From positions 1 through 21,917 of the IMG/VR virus record IMGVR_UViG_3300010151_000212: a stretch of DNA of 21,917 nucleotides; one strand, written 5' to 3'. The notes under the pieces were generated by a model, which saw only the letters and a list, made by a program, of their open reading frames with translations, had not been told where the DNA came from and made no database searches. A program made the position numbers and the translations under genes. The stretch comes from a virus. Shown here piece by piece: positions 6,479-14,567 of this stretch; positions within the stretch are counted from its first letter, which is position 1, and each line of letters opens with the position of its first letter.

Positions 6479-8206
6479 TTATATTACAGATGTAAATGTA
6501 ATTCCAGCAGCTACTGAAACTAAACCACGTACATACCAATTTGTACCATCGCATGTAAGCTCTATCATATCCCCTACAATACCGCCAGTAGCAGTTTTTG
6601 TTAAAGATATTGTATCTGCTCCAGCAGCTAAAACGGAAGCTAAACCATCAGTTGTAGCAACTGCTCCATAGATAATATCATCGCCAGTCTGAGTAACAAT
6701 TGTATGAGCTGTAGTTGTAGCAGCAGTCGTTACTATAAATTTGTAATTAATTCCTGCTTCTGGTGGTGGAAGTGTAGTTACAAAATCTGTAGCTGAATTC
6801 AAAAAGTAAGTAGTACCTGATTCAAATCTGTTTATTGAATTTGTACCAGTCACTATCTCTGTAGCTTCTTTAGAAATTACTTGTCCACCATTGCCTACAG
6901 AGAAAACTGTCCCAAATAAATCATTACAAGCAATGTAAGCCCCAGTCGAGAGCATTGTTGAAGAGTTAGCATTTAGCTGTAATATATTACCAGAAGTAAC
7001 TGCGTCCATACTTATGGCGAGACCATTAGCTGAGGTTATTGAGTCTGCTACAATTACCATTCCAGTCTGAGAAGTGGCACTAGTTGTAAGATTTAGTGTC
7101 TTTCTATTGGCTGTGTTTGTTATTGCAACTACTCCTTCAGACATTGTAAAGTGTCCAGAGGTTATCATAAGAGCATCTCCTGTTGAATCATTTTGCAATG
7201 ATAAACAAGTAGTACCTGTAGCGGCAGTATTGTCATTAGTAATTTGTGCTAATGCTCTAGTGCCTGTGTCTGCAGAGTCAGAAACAATATTAAGTCCTCT
7301 ACCAGTAGTCAAGGCATCAAGTCCTGACATATCTAATGCTGTCCCTGTAGTTATAGCTGTTCCAGATATATCAAGTGCTACTCCAGCAGCTAATGCTGCA
7401 GATGCTGTTACTCTAAAGATGGTAGTTTCATCAGTAGCTGCAGAGCTTATCTCTGTAAGAACTCCGCTTGTTGAAGTAGTACCAGTATGATCAACTTGAA
7501 ATAGTCTACCAATTCCAGTTATTCCTGTAGCACTTGATGAAATGGAACATCCAGAACCTGTGACTAAACTAGGATAGTTTAAAAATAAAGTTATATCATC
7601 ACCAATTGTATTTGTTGTAGTACCAAATTTCATAACCATGTTACCATTACTGGATATTCCTGTAACTCCACCAGATACTCTATAAAGTCCTGTATCAGGA
7701 TCATTCTCAAAAGTAATAGAAGGATCAGCAACTGTTCCATTCTGGAAACCAAGGGCTTCCATTGTTTCCCAGTTAGATACTCCAGAAGTTACAGTAGTTA
7801 CACGGAAAGTAAGTTCTCCACCAGCTGGAATGTTTATATGAGCATTAGGAGAGTCATTATTTATGGTGTCTGCTAAACCAGGATATACAGCTAAGTAATT
7901 AGCTCCATCATTCTTTACTGTCATTTTTGTTCCTACTACAGCGTCTACTGGCAATAAGACAGAATCTCCGTCTGCCTGTACAATAGTAACTTCTGCATAA
8001 GAAGTAGTGATGTGAGCGGATGTTTGTGCAGCAGAGGGTTGTCCACCACCAGCAAGAGCTGTAATACCAGTCTCTGAACTTTCATCAGTACTAGCTGCAG
8101 CTACAGCCTCAATATATTCCCTTATATTGATATAGCCCTGAAGATTAGTCACACTATTATTTCCACCGACAAGCACTCTTTTATCTAAGTGATATGTTTT
8201 TGGCAT
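6479..8206 (-). CDS. 575-aa repeat-rich tail fibre, paralogue of the 802-aa protein
   Basis: Residues 1-155 (M-P-K-T-Y-H-L-D-K-R-V-L-V, T-N-L-Q-G-Y-I-N-I-R-E-Y-I, A-L-A-G-G-G-Q-P, then a beta domain with V-K-N-D-G and S-N-W-E-T) match the N-terminus of the 802-aa fibre. Next comes F-E-N-D-P-D-T-G-L-Y-R (residues 166-176), a common tail-fibre motif. A long shaft of short Thr/Ser/Gly/Ala repeats (T-T-G-T-A-L-D-M-S, T-T-G-R-G-L-N-I) follows and suggests a beta-helix. From about residue 464 a terminal domain begins G-T-T-Y-F-L-N-S-A-T-D-F and ends with G-T-N-W-Y-V-R-G, shared with the 191-aa fibre. The gene is 6 nt from the 62-aa gene. It is probably a trimeric host-binding fibre attached through the shared N-terminal domain. 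Confidence 0.85.
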   Translation of the reverse strand: MPKTYHLDKRVLVGGNNSVTNLQGYINIREYIEAVAAASTDESSETGITALAGGGQPSAAQTSAHITTSYAEVTIVQADGDSVLLPVDAVVGTKMTVKNDGANYLAVYPGLADTINNDSPNAHINIPAGGELTFRVTTVTSGVSNWETMEALGFQNGTVADPSITFENDPDTGLYRVSGGVTGISSNGNMVMKFGTTTNTIGDDITLFLNYPSLVTGSGCSISSSATGITGIGRLFQVDHTGTTSTSGVLTEISSAATDETTIFRVTASAALAAGVALDISGTAITTGTALDMSGLDALTTGRGLNIVSDSADTGTRALAQITNDNTAATGTTCLSLQNDSTGDALMITSGHFTMSEGVVAITNTANRKTLNLTTSATSQTGMVIVADSITSANGLAISMDAVTSGNILQLNANSSTMLSTGAYIACNDLFGTVFSVGNGGQVISKEATEIVTGTNSINRFESGTTYFLNSATDFVTTLPPPEAGINYKFIVTTAATTTAHTIVTQTGDDIIYGAVATTDGLASVLAAGADTISLTKTATGGIVGDMIELTCDGTNWYVRGLVSVAAGITFTSVI

Positions 8207-8212
8207 TGTTAA

Positions 8213-8401
8213 TTATTTAACTTTTGTTAATTTCATAGCTTCTTTGCCATTACTAGAGACTTTTTCTTTAGTCTCTTCAATAGTTGTTAGCCAGTATTCA
8301 CAGTCTGCAACTACACCTTTGTATAAGTTTATTTCTGCAAACAGCTCTTCTATTCTAGTAGAGGCAACTTGTTTTCTTTCTAAAATTAATTCTTTAGTCA
8401 T
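8213..8401 (-). CDS. 62-aa helical protein, first copy of the fibre-linked small gene
   Basis: The paralogue of the 61-aa protein at 6246-6431: identical first nine residues (M-T-K-E-L-I-L-E-R), the same core (K-G-V-V-A-D-C-E-Y-W-L) and the same basic end (S-N-G-K-E-A-M-K-L-T-K). It is helical throughout with Glu/Lys-rich heptads, and has no signal or membrane segment. It lies between the 802-aa and 575-aa fibres, preceded by a hairpin terminator and an A-rich leader at 8402-8418 (minus strand). Because each copy accompanies one of two fibres that share an N-terminal attachment domain, a dedicated chaperone, adaptor or trimer clamp is plausible. The sequence does not prove which. Confidence 0.75.
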   Translation of the reverse strand: MTKELILERKQVASTRIEELFAEINLYKGVVADCEYWLTTIEETKEKVSSNGKEAMKLTKVK

Positions 8402-8410
8402 TTCTTTTGT

Positions 8411-8451
8411 TTTTTTTTAAAATGGAAAGAGGAGAGTTACCTCCTCCTTCC
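8411..8451 (-). terminator. Hairpin terminator between 802-aa fibre and 62-aa gene
   Basis: An 11-bp stem (8451-8441 with 8434-8424) closes a six-base loop and is followed on the minus strand by A, four T and an A-run. The one imperfect pair (8428/8447) is a G-U wobble in minus-strand RNA but an A-C mismatch in plus-strand RNA. The hairpin therefore works better in the direction of the genes. Confidence 0.75.
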
Positions 8452-8461
8452 TAGTTAATTA

Positions 8462-10870
8462 TTATGTACCATAAATTTTGATTAAAAATTGTCCTGCAGT
8501 ATAGGTTCCTGCAGCAGCAGCAGAACCTGTTACAAGATATAGATAATCATTATCTGGAGGGACAGCTGAGGCTACTTTTGTTTGGCCTAATGTCCAATCT
8601 CCTCCAGATGTTAAGAGCGCAGTTTCAGTTGCATTAGTTATAGCATAACCATGTGTCTCAGTAGTTGTGCCCTCATTTGCAGAGTAGAGATCAACATCTG
8701 CATTTGATCCTGTAGGAACTTCCAAGCAAGTCATTGTTATTGCTTGTACAGTGCCCTGTACTGCTGCAGTAATCTGACCAATGCTAGCATTAGCAGAAGC
8801 TGCTGTATCTCCAATGATATCCAAGTCAGTTGCTACTCCATCTACTCCAGTAAGGTCTACATAGAACTCTGTTACAAACATACCAGATGCTCCATGTTTT
8901 CCATAAGGAATCCAGTAAGTATCCTCTGCAGAACTAAAACCAGATCCTACTGTAGGTACTGGCATATCTGTTACAAGAGCTTGTTCTGCTCGTATGTGAG
9001 AATCAAATGTAGTTGGGACATTAAGTCTCAAGCCTACTGCTGAGGCAGAGGATGTATTTGTAGCTGCACTTGCATCAATGTTAAGAGCATTGAATGTGAT
9101 GTTAGCATCATTCAATGTTACAGCATCAGCATTTATTTCTAACATATCAAGTTGAAAGGCTCCTGCAGAGCTCATTGCTAAAGCAGCTGAATTGTCCATT
9201 GCTATTCTTGCAATATCAGTATCTGCCCATCTTAAAGTACCAGCAGTCTCAGTTAGTGTATAAGCTACATCTAATGCTCTAGCTGAGACATCTAAGTCAG
9301 CATTTGCACTGGTAGAAGTAGTAGCAGTTACATTTATATCTAAGCCTGTGGAAGCAAAAACATCTGGAGCTGCAGTATCTGTGGACAGGCTATGTACTAG
9401 ATTTACCTGCATGGTCCCAGCAGTATCTGCTGTCTGAGTAACTACGTAGTCACCACCAGAGTGATTGACTGTTTGTCCAAATACACTGGCGTAATTTGTT
9501 AGAGCAGCAGCAGAGGCAACAGTACCAGAAATATTTCTACTGGTAGCCATTGTTTGGGAGGCATTAGAAACTGTAGTTGAATTTGCAATTTCCAAACCAC
9601 GTCCTCCAACTGAAGCATTCATGTCTAGTCTGGCTAAAGCACCACCAACTGCAACACTATTACCGTCTATATTTAAAGCATTACCAGTTGTTAGCAAACT
9701 GGCTGTTATATTAAGTAGTCCAACTGATCCTGTGTATTCTCCATTATTGTATATAGTTAATCCACGTCCAGTGGTTGCTCCTGCTGTGTCTACATAAACT
9801 AGAGAACCCCAGGAAGATAGAGTAGATCCTCCTACTACATTAATTCCTTTACCTGAACTTATTCCATTGACATTAACAGCTAATACACCCCCTGTTCCAG
9901 TATAAGTTCCAGAGGTAGTTATATTCAAAGCTGTACCACCTGTAAGTTCACTACTAATATTAGCAACTGTTCCTGTAAGCTGATTTGAAGAGTTGATATC
10001 AAATGCTGCACCTGTAGTAGCTGCAGTATTGACACCGCTAGTTACAACTTGAAAAGCCGATCCTGAGTTTTCAATTATGCTGGAAGAAGATACACTTAAA
10101 CCAGTTCCTGATGTTATTGCATCCGCAATAACTGAAACTACTTTTCCCATAGTCGTTGCAGGCCCTGAAATCATAGCAACTCTAGAGGTTGTAGAATTAG
10201 TATCTACTAAGTTTAATAGTGCCCCAGAGGTTATGGTTGTATTTACTCCAGTTGAAATAATGTCAAGCATTGATCCCCCAGAAGCTATTGCAGAGTTCGT
10301 GTGTGTAAGTGAGAGAAGCTCTCCAGTAGTTAAACTTGTGCTACTAATATCAGCTATTGCAGCTGTAGTAGCGGCATTATTAACCACCGTGATATTCTGA
10401 GCATTTACATCAGAAGTTACACCAAGTCCCTGGGCTGTTTCCCAGTTTGCTGCATCAACCTTTGTAAATTGTACATCTGCTCCTACTGGCAGAGATACTG
10501 AAATTGGATTTGTTAAGTCATTGATAGTGTCTACTGATCCCCAAGGGAAGACTGCTAAAGCAGCATCTCCATCGTTCTTAATCCTCAGTCTTACTCCAAC
10601 AGCTGCATCTGGCAATAATACACTATCAGCTGCTGTAGCTACTGAAGTTACTTCAGAATAAGTTTCTGTAATGTGATTTGCTGTTTGTGCAGCTGTGGGT
10701 TGTCCTCCACCTGCTAGAGCTGAGATTCCAGTCTCAACACTTTCAGTAGCTGAACCATCTGCAATAACTTCTCCAATATATTCTTTTATATTGATATAGT
10801 TCTGAAGATTAGTCACACTCTTACCTCCACTGACAAGCACTCTTTTATCTAAATGATATGTCTTTGCCAT
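8462..10870 (-). CDS. 802-aa repeat-rich tail fibre
   Basis: Residues 1-155 share the attachment-type N-terminus of the 575-aa fibre (Y-H-L-D-K-R-V-L-V, T-N-L-Q-N-Y-I-N-I-K-E-Y-I, A-L-A-G-G-G-Q-P, R-I-K-N-D-G). Residues about 160-480 are many short Thr/Ser/Gly/Ala/Val repeats with patterns such as T-S-G-T-G-L-S-V and T-T-G-N-A-L-N-I, as expected for a beta-helical shaft. The last 140 residues (from about 665: F-V-T-E-F-Y-V-D-L-T-G-V) contain D-I-I-G-D, M-T-C-L-E-V-P, D-V-D-L-Y-S-A, Y-L-Y-L-V-T-G and G-T-Y-T-A-G-Q-F-L-I-K-I-Y-G. This recurrent tip domain I associate with marine phages. It is the longest fibre here and is flanked by hairpins on both sides. It is likely a main receptor-binding fibre. 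Confidence 0.85.
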   Translation of the reverse strand: MAKTYHLDKRVLVSGGKSVTNLQNYINIKEYIGEVIADGSATESVETGISALAGGGQPTAAQTANHITETYSEVTSVATAADSVLLPDAAVGVRLRIKNDGDAALAVFPWGSVDTINDLTNPISVSLPVGADVQFTKVDAANWETAQGLGVTSDVNAQNITVVNNAATTAAIADISSTSLTTGELLSLTHTNSAIASGGSMLDIISTGVNTTITSGALLNLVDTNSTTSRVAMISGPATTMGKVVSVIADAITSGTGLSVSSSSIIENSGSAFQVVTSGVNTAATTGAAFDINSSNQLTGTVANISSELTGGTALNITTSGTYTGTGGVLAVNVNGISSGKGINVVGGSTLSSWGSLVYVDTAGATTGRGLTIYNNGEYTGSVGLLNITASLLTTGNALNIDGNSVAVGGALARLDMNASVGGRGLEIANSTTVSNASQTMATSRNISGTVASAAALTNYASVFGQTVNHSGGDYVVTQTADTAGTMQVNLVHSLSTDTAAPDVFASTGLDINVTATTSTSANADLDVSARALDVAYTLTETAGTLRWADTDIARIAMDNSAALAMSSAGAFQLDMLEINADAVTLNDANITFNALNIDASAATNTSSASAVGLRLNVPTTFDSHIRAEQALVTDMPVPTVGSGFSSAEDTYWIPYGKHGASGMFVTEFYVDLTGVDGVATDLDIIGDTAASANASIGQITAAVQGTVQAITMTCLEVPTGSNADVDLYSANEGTTTETHGYAITNATETALLTSGGDWTLGQTKVASAVPPDNDYLYLVTGSAAAAGTYTAGQFLIKIYGT

Positions 10871-10879
10871 TGTTTATGT

Positions 10880-10921
10880 TTTAAAAGAAAAGGGCAAGCA
10901 AGTTATCCCCACTTGCCCTCT
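10880..10921 (-). terminator. Hairpin terminator after the 138-aa gene
   Basis: On the minus strand an eight-base arm (10919-10912) pairs perfectly with 10898-10891 around a 13-base loop and is followed by TTTCTTTT. It fills the gap between the 138-aa stop and the 802-aa start. The T-rich side agrees with minus-strand transcription. Confidence 0.75.
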
Positions 10922-10942
10922 AGGTTTTGTTTGATTGTTTGG

Positions 10943-11359
10943 TTAAGCTAGGCAGTACTCCACATAAACATGGAATTTTCCAGCCACTGTTAAAGCTGCT
11001 CCTGCAACTACTACTTTAATATCTGCAGTAGACGTTGCTACTATAGGAAGATATTCTGCAGTGGATATGGCAGAAGTGTTAATTCCAGGACTTGCTCTAA
11101 GAACCTTTACTGGAGTAGTTCCAGAATATGGTACTTCATCAAAGTCTGTTGCTCCAGCTATTGTTACTCCTCCAGCTGTAATAGCTACAGTAGCTGATCC
11201 AGCTGAGGACAAAGCTGTTTTAGAGTCTATAACTACGCTAGTAATAAGAGCTCCTTTAGGAATTGATTCTGTAGCAGCAGGTGTTATTGTACTTAGAGCA
11301 CCTGCATCTATAGCCCAGTCATAAGTACACTTGGCTACTTGTTTTAATTGTTTACTCAT
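10943..11359 (-). CDS. 138-aa small virion protein, possible decoration protein
   Basis: A compact beta-rich protein dominated by Ala, Thr, Ser and Val. It begins with a short basic stretch (S-K-Q-L-K-Q-V-A-K-C-T-Y-D-W-A-I-D), then S-I-P-K-G-A-L-I-T-S-V-V-I-D and S-A-G-S-A-T-V-A-I-T-A-G-G. It ends T-V-A-G-K-F-H-V-Y-V-E-Y-C. I recognise this style from many environmental phages, where small proteins of about 140 residues lie near head or tail genes. The likely fold is a beta sandwich. It is 20 nt downstream of the 462-aa gene and followed at once by a strong hairpin, suggesting an abundant product ending a transcript. A capsid-decoration or tail-surface role is inference; no catalytic residues are seen. 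Confidence 0.75.
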   Translation of the reverse strand: MSKQLKQVAKCTYDWAIDAGALSTITPAATESIPKGALITSVVIDSKTALSSAGSATVAITAGGVTIAGATDFDEVPYSGTTPVKVLRASPGINTSAISTAEYLPIVATSTADIKVVVAGAALTVAGKFHVYVEYCLA

Positions 11360-11379
11360 TGTATGTTATATTTTAAAGA

Positions 11380-12768
11380 TTACAATTCTACAGCTGCTCT
11401 GCTTCTAGGAAGAGAATTAAACCAGGGGTTTAAGACATCCTCAAGAGCCGCAGTAGTAACGGTGTGTCCAATTTCAACTAATATTTGAGTTACAAATGGT
11501 ACTCTTGAGGATTCTCCAGAGGAAGTTTCTTCGAGATCATAGCTCTCAATTGTGTAGGCATCATAAGTGCCAGGAGTAGTAGTATCAATATGACTAGCAT
11601 GTTGATAAGTCTCTCCAGAAGGTGGTTGAACAGAGTCAAACTTGTTCAAGCTATCAAATTCTTGATACCTTTTTTCCCAGTCAGCTGCAATACCTTGACC
11701 TTCAAACATTCTTTGTTCTTCAGTACAAGCTACAGTAGAGATGTCAAAACCTTCTCTCATACCAATAACTACTCTAGACTTCAATTGAGAGACTCTGTCA
11801 TAGTAGGCAGTTCCTTCATCAAGTACTAAGAATATGATATGATCAGCCTCAGTAGTTCCTGTACCAGCAGTTTCTACACTTACTCCATCAGCTGTAGCAG
11901 CTGCAGATCCTGCAGGAGCTGTTACTAATAGAGTAGGTAAAATGTTTGAGGTTAAAGCTAAGTCTGAACTAGCAATTATTGCAGTAATAGCGGCAGCTTC
12001 AGTTGCAGTCATTGTGTGAGTTACTGCAACTCCACCGTCAGTATAACCTAAGGTCAGTACATCGTTAGCAGCATCAATATCTGCTAAAGTTTGTGGTGAG
12101 GACATGCCTCCAGTTGCATCTTCATCTACCAAGATAGCAAGAATCTGAGATCCAGCAGGATTACCTGTCCAGACTTTGGATTTCTTATTACAGTCCTGAG
12201 CTAAGTTAGCTAAGAGGTGTGTTCTCTGCTTGATAGTACTTGTGTACACAGTACTAACACTATAGTCTGGAGTTGTAAATTGAGGGAAGATAACTGGTTG
12301 ATTTCTGCCATTAAGGGCATCAGTTCTTCTACCATCAAATTTCAAGCTAAGCATATATCTTGTTTCATCCAAGACATTTACAGCAGTAGTGTCAGCTTGT
12401 TCTCCACCTAAGAGCCAGGTGTTGTTTAGTGGTGCAGAGTATGAAACTCCTGCCCACCTTGTTACATTAGCACCATCAATTACAGGACTCTTTTCAAAGG
12501 GTCTATTCTGTAAAGGATAAGTAGGTGTTGAGAAAGGAGTAGCACTTGTGCTAGTTCCTTGCGCAATAAAGATTTTAGGAGAGTCAGCATAAGTATCACC
12601 TACATTAAGTGCAACGCCTGTTTCAGCATCAAAAACTCCTAGTTGTTCATTTGAGAGATTTATAACTCCAGAGGTGGCATTTTCAAAAGTTGTTGATCCA
12701 TTGGATACAACTGTTACATTACCATCAGCTACAAGAATTTTTTCTCTTCTTCGTTTGTTAGAACCCAT
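11380..12768 (-). CDS. 462-aa virion structural protein, family unknown
   Basis: The N-terminus is basic (M-G-S-N-K-R-R-R-E-K-I-L-V-A-D-G-N-V-T-V-V). It is followed by G-V-I-N-L-S-N-E-Q-L-G-V-F-D and D-S-P-K-I-F-I-A-Q-G-T. Residues about 200-310 are an Ala/Thr-rich beta-type insertion. The last third has a folded core (R-V-V-I-G-M-R-E-G-F-D, E-G-Q-G-I-A-A-D-W-E-K-R-Y-Q) and ends F-V-T-Q-I-L-V-E-I-G-H-T-V-T. It follows the connector-like gene by 2 nt and precedes the small 138-aa protein. Size, composition and place next to the head-neck genes suggest an abundant virion protein such as a tail tube or sheath-like subunit or a second shell protein. I could not decide between these, and no diagnostic sheath motif is visible. 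Confidence 0.72.
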   Translation of the reverse strand: MGSNKRRREKILVADGNVTVVSNGSTTFENATSGVINLSNEQLGVFDAETGVALNVGDTYADSPKIFIAQGTSTSATPFSTPTYPLQNRPFEKSPVIDGANVTRWAGVSYSAPLNNTWLLGGEQADTTAVNVLDETRYMLSLKFDGRRTDALNGRNQPVIFPQFTTPDYSVSTVYTSTIKQRTHLLANLAQDCNKKSKVWTGNPAGSQILAILVDEDATGGMSSPQTLADIDAANDVLTLGYTDGGVAVTHTMTATEAAAITAIIASSDLALTSNILPTLLVTAPAGSAAATADGVSVETAGTGTTEADHIIFLVLDEGTAYYDRVSQLKSRVVIGMREGFDISTVACTEEQRMFEGQGIAADWEKRYQEFDSLNKFDSVQPPSGETYQHASHIDTTTPGTYDAYTIESYDLEETSSGESSRVPFVTQILVEIGHTVTTAALEDVLNPWFNSLPRSRAAVEL

Positions 12769-12770
12769 TT

Positions 12771-13511
12771 TTAGTTGTCTAAATTAATTTGAGTTTGTTT
12801 AAGTTTCACTCCCTGAGCATCTCTCATGTCTACTTGTGCAAGCAATACTGCTTGTCTCACAATTTCATGATGGAAGTCAGAGTCTATATCACAATTTGTT
12901 TGTGTAGTTGTTGTACTAGAGCTTGTATCATCTATGTGTTTGTAGTTACCTAGACACACTCTAGCAGGTTTTTTTAAATAAGAAATGTAAGCATCATCAA
13001 TACTAAAAACTCCATCAGTGAGAAAATACAAAGACGTGTTATCGGTACCATCAGAACTTTTACCATATTCAATGGGTACCCTTTTCCATTTAAAAGAAGG
13101 CTTTGTGTAGAAGTTAAGAACATCGTCTGTCTGTACAAACCTAGTTCTTATATTTGTCTTACTACAAGATCCTTCGGTAATATCTACATCTACTTTAGTA
13201 ATGACGTAGTATTCATAGAGGATAGTTCCTTCCTCTAATTTAATTTCATATCTGTTGTTTCCTATAGATGTGGGAGTGAGAGCAGGTTGCTCATTAGGAG
13301 ATAAAATGTGTAAGTTTGATAGCTCTGCTATCTTTTCTTGGTTTGTCTCAAACCCTTCTTTCTTACCCTCTCCATACTTCTTGATTTGCCAAGAATTTAT
13401 TCCAGCATTGAGGTAGGAATCTACCTCTGCTGGATTAAAATCAGGGAAATCATTAGAGTCTATTCTATTGAGCTCTTTTTTGAACTCAAAATGCATTTCA
13501 TCAATTAGCAT
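12771..13511 (-). CDS. Head-tail connector / neck ring-like protein
   Basis: A 246-aa protein. The first 65 residues are helical with F-N-P-A-E-V-D-S-Y-L-N-A-G-I-N-S-W-Q-I-K-K-Y-G. A beta-rich centre follows (residues 85-150), then Y-I-S-Y-L-K-K-P-A-R-V at 175-185, and a closing helix after C-D-I-D-S-D-F-H-H-E-I-V-R-Q-A-V-L-L-A. An early helix, a P-A-R-V strand and a terminal helix with H-E-I-V are, from family knowledge, typical of adaptor and ring proteins below the portal, including those annotated in crAss-like phages. The gene overlaps the 346-aa gene by 11 nt and is followed after 2 nt by the 462-aa gene. It probably acts in the neck between portal and tail; specific ring assignment is not possible. 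Confidence 0.62.
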   Translation of the reverse strand: MLIDEMHFEFKKELNRIDSNDFPDFNPAEVDSYLNAGINSWQIKKYGEGKKEGFETNQEKIAELSNLHILSPNEQPALTPTSIGNNRYEIKLEEGTILYEYYVITKVDVDITEGSCSKTNIRTRFVQTDDVLNFYTKPSFKWKRVPIEYGKSSDGTDNTSLYFLTDGVFSIDDAYISYLKKPARVCLGNYKHIDDTSSSTTTTQTNCDIDSDFHHEIVRQAVLLAQVDMRDAQGVKLKQTQINLDN

Positions 13512-14541
13512 ACTTTTTCTTCATCTCAAGCTGGAGCTTCATCTCCTCCCTCTCCTTTTGGTATTTAGGATTGGCCATGAACTCTGTAATGAATTCCTCG
13601 TATGTGTCCCAAGTAATTTTATCTCTTATGGCTCCTTCCTGCTCAGGTGGTTGCCATGTTACTTGTGGACCTCTCTTATAGATGACTCTATACTCTTTGA
13701 GATCTGAAGCTAATGCTCGTGCATTAAACTCAATTCTTGTGTCTTGACTATTCCACATGTCAAAGACTGCTGTGAAATGTGAGAGAGAGTCTTTAGTATC
13801 TCTAATATAAGTATCAAGTAAAGTATATGCTTGCTCCTTATTTAGATTCTTAACTTTACCTAAAGGGTCTCCTACAACTTGACAGAACTTAACAATAGCA
13901 TCATCATTTCTCTCACTCAAAGTTTCTAGTTTAGAAATAGCTGAGTTCCTCAGTTTTCTAGTTCCAGTCTCTCTTTTCTCCTCTTTAATCTTATCAGATA
14001 TATAAAAGGGTTGATCAGTGAGCTCTTCAAATGAGTTAGCAATTCTACTGTTAGACTTGGCAACATAGAACTTTACTTCATCTAAAGGTTTGTCAAGGTC
14101 TAAAGTAGTTATACCATCATTAAGGTTGAAAGTTGCCTCTCGTGATTGGAAGAATGGTATGTTTTCAGCTCTCACCTCATCCTTACCAGCAGGGGCATTG
14201 GTATAATACCCCTTCTCTCTTCCATGTTTATATTCTAAAAGGCTTTGTAGCTTAACAGTGTCTTTGTCTTTAAATACTGCCTCCCAGTCAGGAGGAAGGT
14301 TTTTACTATCTTTGTAAGGGTTACTTACAGTTTTATCTAGTCCAGTATTTATGAGTCCTGTAGTACTTGAGAGGTTAGCACAGACCCTATAATTAGTGCC
14401 TGGTGCTCTTGTTAAATTATCCTCTTGTGTAACATTCTCAGCAATTACTCTGCCATGCTCATCTACCTCTCTATCCAGAACCCTCTCATATCTCATGAGA
14501 GGTTTCTTTCTAGGGTTAGGTCTAATTATTACCTTATTCAT
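13501..14541 (-). CDS. 346-aa unknown protein directly after the capsid gene
   Basis: No family recognised. The N-terminus is basic (M-N-K-V-I-I-R-P-N-P-R-K-K-P-L-M-R-Y-E-R). Residues about 85-125 carry L-P-P-D-W-E-A-V-F and K-H-G-R-E-K-G-Y-Y-T-N-A. A central strongly charged region (K-I-K-E-E-K-R-E-T-G-T-R-K-L-R-N-S) leads into helices, and the C-terminus is an amphipathic helix (E-R-E-E-M-K-L-Q-L-E-M-K-K-K). It is soluble, with no signal peptide, membrane segment or cysteine cluster. Its position between the major capsid and connector-like genes argues for a head or neck role such as a head-completion, minor capsid or DNA-contacting protein; the charged ends would suit contact with DNA or capsid. 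This is inference from place and composition only. Confidence 0.7.
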   Translation of the reverse strand: MNKVIIRPNPRKKPLMRYERVLDREVDEHGRVIAENVTQEDNLTRAPGTNYRVCANLSSTTGLINTGLDKTVSNPYKDSKNLPPDWEAVFKDKDTVKLQSLLEYKHGREKGYYTNAPAGKDEVRAENIPFFQSREATFNLNDGITTLDLDKPLDEVKFYVAKSNSRIANSFEELTDQPFYISDKIKEEKRETGTRKLRNSAISKLETLSERNDDAIVKFCQVVGDPLGKVKNLNKEQAYTLLDTYIRDTKDSLSHFTAVFDMWNSQDTRIEFNARALASDLKEYRVIYKRGPQVTWQPPEQEGAIRDKITWDTYEEFITEFMANPKYQKEREEMKLQLEMKKKYAN

Positions 14542-14567
14542 TCTTTCTTTCTTTTAGTTAATTATGA

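Larger units (their letters stand above)
6246..10870 (-). repeat. Tandem duplicated cassette: fibre plus small helical gene
   Basis: Copy one is 10870-8213 (802-aa fibre plus 62-aa gene). Copy two is 8206-6246 (575-aa fibre plus 61-aa gene). The first 150 or so codons of both fibres are similar in protein and near-identical in stretches of DNA (10870-10771 and 8206-8107). The small genes match at about 38 of 61 residues. Both copies carry a hairpin between fibre and small gene. Shafts and tips differ completely, as expected when a duplicated attachment platform takes on different receptor-binding ends. Confidence 0.85.

Noticed and set aside
7074-7490. Plus-strand open frame opposite the 575-aa fibre, hydrophobic at its start
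   Set aside because: The apparent hydrophobic segment is produced by reading codons of a repeat shaft backwards. It lies wholly inside a convincing fibre gene.
11380-12768. Calling the 462-aa protein a tail sheath
   Set aside because: Size and abundance-type position fit, but I see no diagnostic sheath motif and no other contractile-tail genes such as tube or baseplate wedge proteins. The call was left as unknown virion protein.
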